Below are positions 56,425-64,000 of a stretch of DNA of 64,000 bases, piece after piece. Numbering within the stretch: the stretch's first letter is position 1; the number at the start of each line of letters is the position of its first letter. The notes below the pieces were generated by a model. That model had not been told where the DNA came from. It worked only from the letters and a program-made list of their open reading frames with translations, and ran no database searches. The position numbers and the translations under genes are program-made. The DNA lies in contig OX030962.1 in assembly GCA_943735955.1 (NCBI GenBank), forward strand, positions 7,693,462 through 7,757,461. The letters are read 5' to 3'. Origin of the DNA: Piscicola geometra. Taxonomy: Eukaryota; Annelida; Clitellata; Hirudinida; Piscicolidae.

Positions 56425-58577
56425 CTGAAAAAAGATGAAAATATTATTTATATAATAGTTTAAGATTTGAATTGTTTCAAATAATTGTTTAAAGAAATTA
56501 AATTTAAATTTTCAAAATTATGTTTAATCTTAAATAATTAATAAATAAGATAGTAAATTGTGCTATTCTAAATGATTTTAACATTGTTAGGACTAAACTT
56601 CGTGACTTGATATGTAGAATTTTCTCTTTTATTTGTTGATGACTTTTTAAAAATACAGGAAAAAAACTTTATGTTCATCGATCTAAAGATTTCAAAGGAT
56701 TTATCTTGTTTTTACGTTTGCTGGAACTCGAATTATTTCTGGAAAAGCTGGAAAAAATATGTTGAAATTGTAAATAACCTCGAGAACAATATATTTTTTA
56801 TTAATTTATCCAAGAAGGAAACTTTTAAAACATGGAAAGTTCCATTATTTACTTGTAAAACTTTCGAAAATGAATGCCAGAATAGAAGTATTTTGAAAGA
56901 CTTTGATGAAGTCGCTTTTGTGAATTTTCATATTCTAGATTATTTTTCATTCTTTGTATTATTTTTAAAGATAATCTTTTATAATCTTTTTATTAAATTT
57001 TTATGTGATATTCTCGACATCCTCTCTCATAAAAGTGTTGACTTTTTCCGTATGCAAACATCCTTTCTCTAATTAGTTTTTCATTTTCTTTTACGACAAA
57101 GTTATTTGAGAAAATAAATTTGAATTTTTGAAAAGATTAATATAAATGCTCGCAAAAAAACATGACAAAACTATAAAAATTATGAGAAAAGTTTGGATGA
57201 AGTATGATATAGAATTGTTTAAACAATATTATTATTCAAATAAAACTTTAAATCAACTATTTCAAAAAAAATTTATGAGACTTTATTAGACTTAATCTTT
57301 AAGTTATTGCTTTATTTTTGCAATACTTTCGGTCATCATTCAAGGTTTTTGAATATTGTCTTCCAGAAGAGGATGAAACTGTAATTCAAAATTCAAATGA
57401 AGACCAAAACCATCGAAAAGTGAAGCAATAAATTGAATATTGCAAAATATAATTAAAAATTTATTATCGAATGGAAGATGTTTGAATAATATTTATTTTT
57501 TAAGATTTCAAACCAGAGGAGGCAATGCTGAATGACAAGCGACGGGAAGTTAGTGGTTGAAGATGGCGTTGTCCGTTTAGACTCTGATGAGGAATTTTTG
57601 ATATTAAATTTTTTGCAGAATCTTCTATCAGTATTTAAAAAAAAGTGTTTATTTGCAAACAAATTTCACATACCACTGACCAGAGCTTTGTGGACCCTGG
57701 CTTCAAGAAACACTGCTCAATATGATTTTTTACGACTTTGCAACAGAAATTATAAAATTATGGAATCGGTTGAAAAGTCTTTTAACTATTTTATTTTTTA
57801 AATAATTTCTTTTAAACATTATTATAAATTTTCTTTATTTTTAGCTTGTGCGCCAAAAACTCAGTTCTCTGAGGGGTTTGTAAAATCATCATTTTTGTAC
57901 GATACAAATAGAAAGCTCTATTCATTTTTCAAGTTTTATTTAGCTTTTTTGATGATTTTGTTTTTTTGAGTTTTTAAACTGGTCAAGAGTTAATAAGTTT
58001 ATGAAAAAATTCAAAATTTTGAAAAACTGAAATAACGAGAAATTCAAACATAAAATGATAAAAGAAAAATAATGAATAATTGTAAAAGAGATGTTTTTTG
58101 TTAAATAAACGTTTTATTTTAAAAATAAATCGATTAACTATCTAATTAGAGTTATATAATTACATATATAATATAATATGTAAATATTTGAAATAACTAA
58201 CCCCAAGACACCATAGATGCACTGAAGTGAATTATTTGTGAAGCTCCGGGACAATACAGTCATGCATTTTCAATCATGATTTTTAAAATGTACTCAAACT
58301 TTGAATTCCAAACTATATAAAAATAAAACTAAATAAATTGAATTATCATGGAACAAAATAATTGAATATATTAAAAATTCCTTGAAGTAATTTAAAATAG
58401 AATTAGATGTCAAGTTTGAAGCTTGGCGTAAAATTAATTAATAATTTCCAATTTAAGTATATTATTCCGAATTAAACTCGGTAATAAATTTAAAGAAAAG
58501 ATCTGCGTGCAGGGCTCGCGGGCGGGTTTAGATTAATTAGGAAGCGAGTGTTGGATGATTACGAATGAATAATAGAT

Positions 58578-58585
58578 TGACGTCA
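58578..58585. promoter_or_regulatory. CRE-like palindrome
   Basis: Full consensus TGACGTCA, the CREB/ATF binding site. It lies in a roughly 120-bp patch (58500-58620) that is clearly GC-richer than the surrounding desert. No gene start is apparent next to it. Confidence 0.35.
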
Positions 58586-59489
58586 TGCCGTTGAGTCCCT
58601 ATGAAGCGTCAAGAAGCCTTTAAATAACTCATAATTTTATTTCTGAGCAATCTTTCTACTTGATAATAACTTGAAGACGATTTGTTTATTGCGTCCGTTT
58701 GTGATTAAATGTTTTAAAATGCATGGAAACTGTCAAAGATGAGTGCAAATGGTTGAGCAGAGTTTTCCGTCTTTGATTTGCAAATAAAAATTTTAAATAT
58801 TGAAATATTCTCTATATCAGTAGTTGTTAAAACTTCTAAAGTCTGGAACCACCAGGCTCTTTCTTCCTATTTTTCGTTACAATAAAACTTTCTTATTTTT
58901 GAGGAGCGTGTTAAAACGTTAGTTTTAAATTCCTCGCGTGAATATAAGTATAAATAAACTAAAATATTAATTAAAATATTAGTTAATTAAAAAAATAGTT
59001 ATTAATGATTAATTACAACTGAGTAACGAGATTTCCAGCTGACATAAAACCAATAGAGCTTCAAGTCCTTTATGTTAATGATTTTATTGATTAGAACTAC
59101 AGATAAATACGGTATAGAAGCAATGAAGGGGTTCTAATGTAATTGTAGAGCAAGGGAATGAATGAGGGTTGGTGGATGCAAAAGAGGGACTCATAAAAGT
59201 AGGAAAAGGTTGGGGTGAAAAGATGTGTTCGTGAATAGTCGCTTAAGTTAGATAGAGATTGGAGTGTAAAAAAAGAGGGAGGTTAATGATTTGATTGAAT
59301 GGTGGAAAGAGGAAAATTGAGAGATGGATCGGGTAAGAGAGAGTGGTGAAGAGAGTAATTAATGATTGGTTTAGGGCGGACGAATAATTCGAAGCATCGA
59401 TGTCGGGAATAATAGATGAGTCTGTGAGTTACTGAGTGCTGCTCTGGAATTAGTATTTTGAGCGATGTAGTGAGTTGGATTGGTGAGTG

Positions 59490-59640
59490 GTTTGATGGGC
59501 TGGTAGATGGGTGGGCTGGAGGGTTGGTAGATGGATGGGTTGGTAGATGGATGGGTTGGTAGATGGATGGGTTGGTAGATGGATGGGCTGGTAGATGGAT
59601 GAGTTGGTAGATGGATGAGTTGGTAGATGGATGGGCTAGA
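59490..59640. repeat. 16-bp minisatellite
   Basis: About nine copies of GGTAGATGGATGGGTT with variants. This is the same unit as at 44035-44222 with G changed to A at position 4. Confidence 0.92.
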
Positions 59641-60729
59641 AGTGAGATAGTTCTTTAGATTTCTGAATGGTTGAGTGAGTAATTAGAAAAATCAATGAGT
59701 AAGTGGCTGGTTGATAAATAAATAAAAAAAGTTAGAAAACTAGTAGTTTGAATAATTTATCAAAAACTAACACACTTTTTTAAAATAATGACTGTAGAAT
59801 TAAAAAAATAAAAATAAATAGAAGTAAAAAGTAAAATAATCAAGGGATTGGCTTAGAATAACTACACGCTTTGTCAAGGAGTCGATTGTGCTAAAAACAA
59901 GAAGTGAGGCATTCTTTTGTGAGTCTCATTAACTCTTGCACATCCTTTATCGACCACTGCAAAGTCACTAATCAAAGAGTACAATCTAAATACAAAGTGG
60001 ACGCTAGTGTTATACTATACTATTATACTAGTATAATACTAATGTAGAACATTTGTTGTTGGTGTTTTGTTTTTGTGGTATTTTTATTGTCGTTGGTAGT
60101 GTTTTTGTATTAATATTCTTTAGTTGTTTCAGAGAATACACAAAATACAAACTAATAAATAAAGTAAAACAAATGACTACATTGTGAAATAGTAATTTGT
60201 ATATATGTACTACGAAACAATCAAATAAAACACAGCTACCTAGCGTAAAAAACACAGTTATATACGAAAAACACAACCTAGTAAGTAGAATAAAATAAAA
60301 CAGGGCACAGTAAAATTGTGTAAATCACATTACAAAACAAAATAAAATACAACATAGAAAATAAAAAAGTTTATTAAGTAGAAGATTAAATCATTAATCA
60401 TACAAATGCATTCACCATTTAAATACGAACCATCATCACATTAATGAGCTTTTACTCGGACTTAAGTGAATATAGAATATTGAAAGTTTTGATGATAAAT
60501 AAATATTATTGTAAATAAAAGTTTAAATAAAGTTTAATTATTCTAAATTCAAAAAAAGGAATGGTAGGACATTCGAAGCGTACTATCAATACATAATTTT
60601 CAAACCTATCATTCGTACACTCTAAATCCAGTGACTGAAACTTTCAAACGAGCCTCGGCAAGCGACTCAGTATGCAATTAAGACGAGTTCAATGCGACAT
60701 GAGTCAATAGTGACGACACGAAAGTAGCG

Positions 60730-60766
60730 TATATAAGACAGGCGTTGGTTGAGAGCGGGCAGTCTG
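60730..60766 (+). promoter_or_regulatory. TATA box plus initiator
   Basis: TATATAAG (60730-60737) and an initiator-like GCAGTCT (A at 60761) lie 31 bp apart, the standard animal core-promoter spacing. It faces the gene starting at 61429. If used, the 5' UTR would be about 670 nt unless an intron is removed. Confidence 0.55.
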
Positions 60767-61428
60767 GTGCAAATCTCAGAGTGGCACGTGGAAGGCTGCT
60801 GCCGTTTGGAATGTTTGAATTCATCTTATTAAATCACTGTTTGTGAAAGTTTGGGAAGAATTTTGAAAGAGTTAGTTTTGATAATGCTGTAAAAGTGGAA
60901 TTTTGCAAATTTAGTTTTTTGTTGTTGGGACAAACATGTTTCAAATGATTTTAAAAAGCATTGAAAATTGTTTAAAACTTAATAAAGATTTCAAAAATAG
61001 ATTTTTTAAACGGATTTAAACCCAAAAAGATTTTTATATTTGTTGGATAATGTGGAAAAATTATTATACAAAGAGCATCTGTTTAATTTAGTTTCACAAT
61101 TTGTTGTCTTCCCAAATTTATGTATATAAGAAAACTTAAAAACACAATCTCAGTTAATGAAAAATTTTCTTAAATTGTTTTAAGTTATAAACAGAAAAAA
61201 TCGAAAAAATAAATAAAAGCGTAAAAGTAAAAATATATTATTTTGAAAAATACTTATAAAAATACTTACATTTAAAAATCAGTTTTTATATTTTTTTCCA
61301 AGCATTTTCATAAGTAACCACTTCAACGAAAACAACATAAGTAACCACTTCAACAAAAACAATACAAGAAGCCACAGAAGACAAAAATGCCAATGTTATA
61401 AACTAGGTATTTGAAACTAAAAGCCAAA

Positions 61429-63884
61429 ATGATTCGATTAGGTGTTGCTCCAAAAAACTCAAAGCAAAAACTAAAAATTGGGCCACAACAACCACAGAAA
61501 CATCCACCAATCAAAAAACAACTACGAAAACAATGCCAACAACGACAAAAACTTCTTGAAGCTATCATTATCATCACCACACTGACGCACCCAATCCTCT
61601 GCTTCCCACACAAACTCTCACAAATCCAGGGTAAGAAATTACATAAACTAAAAGTAAAATATGAAAAAAAAAACTTACAATAATAAACACTTAATTAAAA
61701 TATTTATTTTCATTTTTCAAAATACTCAAAAAACAGATATAAAAAAAAGTAATAAGAAGAATTTTTTACATATACATAGATTTTTCAATCTAAAAACATG
61801 AAAAATTGAAATAAAAAGAAAAACTGAATGGAAATGTCGCAATTTTTCAGAGTTAGTCGAGTGCAATGAACAACATAAAACTTTTGAGTTTTTAATAACT
61901 CACAGACAAAACGAATTATTTTTCTAATTTGAAAAATTATATTTAAAAGTTATGAACAAATTTCAGCTGTTAATGAAAACCTATAATTTAGATTTTTCAA
62001 ATAATTTTTTTTGTATAAAGCTTTTTATTTTTAAATGCTACAGTTGTTAGTTCAGTTTTCTTCATGAGGTGTATGTGAAAGACGGTGATAATGATAATTT
62101 TGATAATGAAAAGAGAATGAAAAGGCTTTAATAATGAAGGAATTAATTTTTTTTATGAAAAACTTTCAAAAGAGTGACAAAAGAATGTAAAACGGAAATC
62201 ATTTAAACTAAAAACTTATTATTCAAATAGAATTATAAATGTATTATAAAGTTTCAAGGTTACTCAAAAAACGTGATGAAACCTTCTACAAAAATAATAA
62301 TGATTTTATTAAAACTTCAATTTTTAAATATAAAACTTTGAATATAAAAAAGATGTTTATTTAAAACAATTCATTTCTTTATTTAATACTCAAAATTATT
62401 CATATTTGATGAATGGCTTGAGAAATTACTTTTTGATGACCTCACGTATAAAAACGTTTATTTTTTCCCCAAATTTATTTTTTAGTTGTGCCGCTTATAA
62501 AAGTTTTTGTATAAAAAAATGTATAACAACTTTTAAAAATTAAGTTTTTTTGAATTTGAAATAAATGGTTTCTTGGAAAAAGGCTTAGGAATCGCTTCGT
62601 TACAAAATGAGCAGGTAAACTTGAGAGGAAAAGTTTGTAGAAAACAGAGAAAAAACACCAGTATTTAAACATGAATAATAAATGGAAGGTGTTTCAAAAG
62701 GATTAAGAAAAATGTCAAAATATTTTCTGACTAAAAACACACATTTAAAAAGTTGCGTATTCAAATTTTACTTCGAAGAATTGAGAGAAAATTTTTGTAA
62801 GTTGAAAGATAAAGAAAATAAAAATAAATCAATTGTAAATAATCATTTTTTTAAAGTTGAAAAGTTTTTTAATATATGAAAATATGCAACATTAACCCAT
62901 TTAAAATGTATATAATAAGGTAGATTCAAGAAAAGAATAAAAACTTGAATAAATTGAAAAGAACATGTTTGAACTAGTCAAAAATATAAATATATCATAT
63001 AAACATGATTTTGAACATTACATTTTTCATCAATCCTTTTCGCAATTGAATTGGAAGTCAAATATTTTTTCAAAACCTATTTTTCATTAATTAACCATAT
63101 ATTCCAAATTAATTTGTAAAATAATTAATTAGCTCAAAATAACGACAATTTATTTTTTATTTGAGCATATCAAACCTTCATGAAGTTGAATAACTTTTCA
63201 GTGAATGACTTTTAACTTATTTAATCAAAGCGCTTCGGAACGCAATAGAATTAGCGATCTGAAAGTCTAGGATTCTATTAGCGTTCTGTAAAGAAAAGAT
63301 AGTCTTAGATTGAATTAGTGAAAAGCTTAATGAGTGAGCCCTTTGTGAAGAATAGGCGGTTTTGTTGCTCCAAGCTTCGGCATTCTGGGGAAGCTTTGAA
63401 AGTTGACAACAAAATAAAAGGAAATCAACATCAACAAAAAACCAGTAACAAATAATATTAAACCAACATCCAAGACAAATCAGTAACAAAACGAGAGCAA
63501 AAAACCCAAAATCACAAACACGAAAACAATAAAGCTTTTTTCAGCAGCGAATCAATGGCAGCGACATTAAAAAGTGCTTTTATTCAACTCCCAGGCGGCA
63601 TTTCGCCTCGTAATTGCCGCGCCTTCCTATCATCAAGCTCGTCAGCGTGTCTTTTGTCGCTCTAGCGGCCCCAACTCACTCTTGCCATTATTTTTTTCCT
63701 CAAAAAATTTTCTGCTAAATTTGGTTGCAGATACTTTGGCATTGGTGTTGGGTCGAATCAGTTTGTTTTTTTTTGTTGGATTTTTACTACTATTTTAACT
63801 TTCTGTTTTAGATTTTATTCTTCCAGTTTTGGATATCAAACCACAAACGCTATTACTACGCAAAATTACCAATACCACTTTCAA
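61429..63884 (+). CDS. Start of an unknown secreted or membrane protein gene (partial)
   Basis: Exon 61429-61630 encodes MIRLGVAPKNSKQKLK..., a Gln/Lys-rich N-terminus followed by a hydrophobic stretch (LLEAIIIITTLTHPILCF) that could be an internal signal or anchor. It ends CAGG|GTAAGA in phase 1. A matching exon follows an acceptor at 63811 or 63826 and reads VLDIKPQTLLLRKITNTTFK to a strong TCAA|GTACGT donor at 63884. The gene would then continue past the window. The N-terminal basic region before the hydrophobic core is unusually long for a signal peptide (about 43 residues). The family is not recognised; only about 90 residues are visible. Confidence 0.45.
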
Positions 63885-64000
63885 GTACGTCAATCTCCCT
63901 CCATCACCGTCTCCCTCACCATCATCCCTCCCAACATCACGCCTTCCCCCACTCTAAAGCACACACATATTCCAGCCAAGAGCAGATCTACGCTCTAATG

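Larger units (their letters stand above)
56425..60729. other. Gene-poor AT-rich stretch
   Basis: Two short plus-strand frames stand out but are weak: 56671-57072 (133 codons, AT-rich, with SCFYVCWN and a hydrophobic end) and 57532-57801 (89 codons, starting TSDGKLVVEDGVVRLDSDEE). Neither has splice or homology support. The stretch also holds a CRE-like site at 58578, a minisatellite at 59490 and a perfect 18-bp palindrome TATTATACTAGTATAATA at 60021. Confidence 0.5.

Noticed and set aside
56671..57072. 133-codon plus-strand frame
   Set aside because: AT-driven composition, no recognisable domain and no splice or homology support; mentioned only in the gap description.

Overview
This is nuclear DNA from an invertebrate animal. 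Genes are split by many short introns with GT..AG ends. The intergenic DNA is very AT-rich, there are no operons, and simple-sequence repeats are unusually abundant. Gene families present: a zona pellucida (ZP) domain protein, an EXOG nuclease, a PKA-like kinase, an hnRNP A/B/D protein, a PP4 regulatory subunit 3, Ig-domain proteins and a probable neuropeptide precursor. tRNA-derived SINEs are also present. Together these fit a bilaterian; a lophotrochozoan such as an annelid or mollusc is my guess, not something the sequence proves.

Layout. 1-3.5 kb: (TG)n array and AT-rich spacer. 3.5-8.1 kb (+): membrane-anchored ZP protein with EGF-like modules, 11 exons whose phases all agree. 9.0-11.0 kb (-): EGF-repeat single-pass membrane protein. 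11.4-13.6 kb (+): EXOG-type nuclease. 14.0 kb (+): orphan exon-like segment. 14.9-17.9 kb (-): PKA-like catalytic subunit. 18.5-18.9 kb (-): secreted peptide precursor with three tandem copies of KSPFLGKR. 19-26.5 kb: gene desert with a decayed SINE and a 2-kb (TAG)n array. 26.5-28.8 kb (+): Lys-rich protein of unknown function. 30.3-34.5 kb (+): protein with three Ig-like domains and a long unrecognised C-terminus. 36.1-39.0 kb (-): two-RRM hnRNP. 39.8-49.9 kb (-): PP4R3/SMEK, 22 exons, with a different tandem repeat in most introns and one hAT-like MITE. 50.6-51.2 kb (+): intronless small Cys-rich membrane protein. 51.2-60.7 kb: gene-poor, with an orphan EXOG-like exon on the minus strand. 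60.7 kb to the end (+): a TATA/Inr promoter and the first exons of a gene that leaves the window.

The genes are not obviously one pathway. Three adjacent genes encode secreted or membrane EGF/ZP/nuclease products. The hnRNP and PP4R3 genes are conserved housekeeping genes in the same orientation. Exon models were built by hand from splice sites, reading phase and family knowledge. Where phases failed to agree, this is stated.
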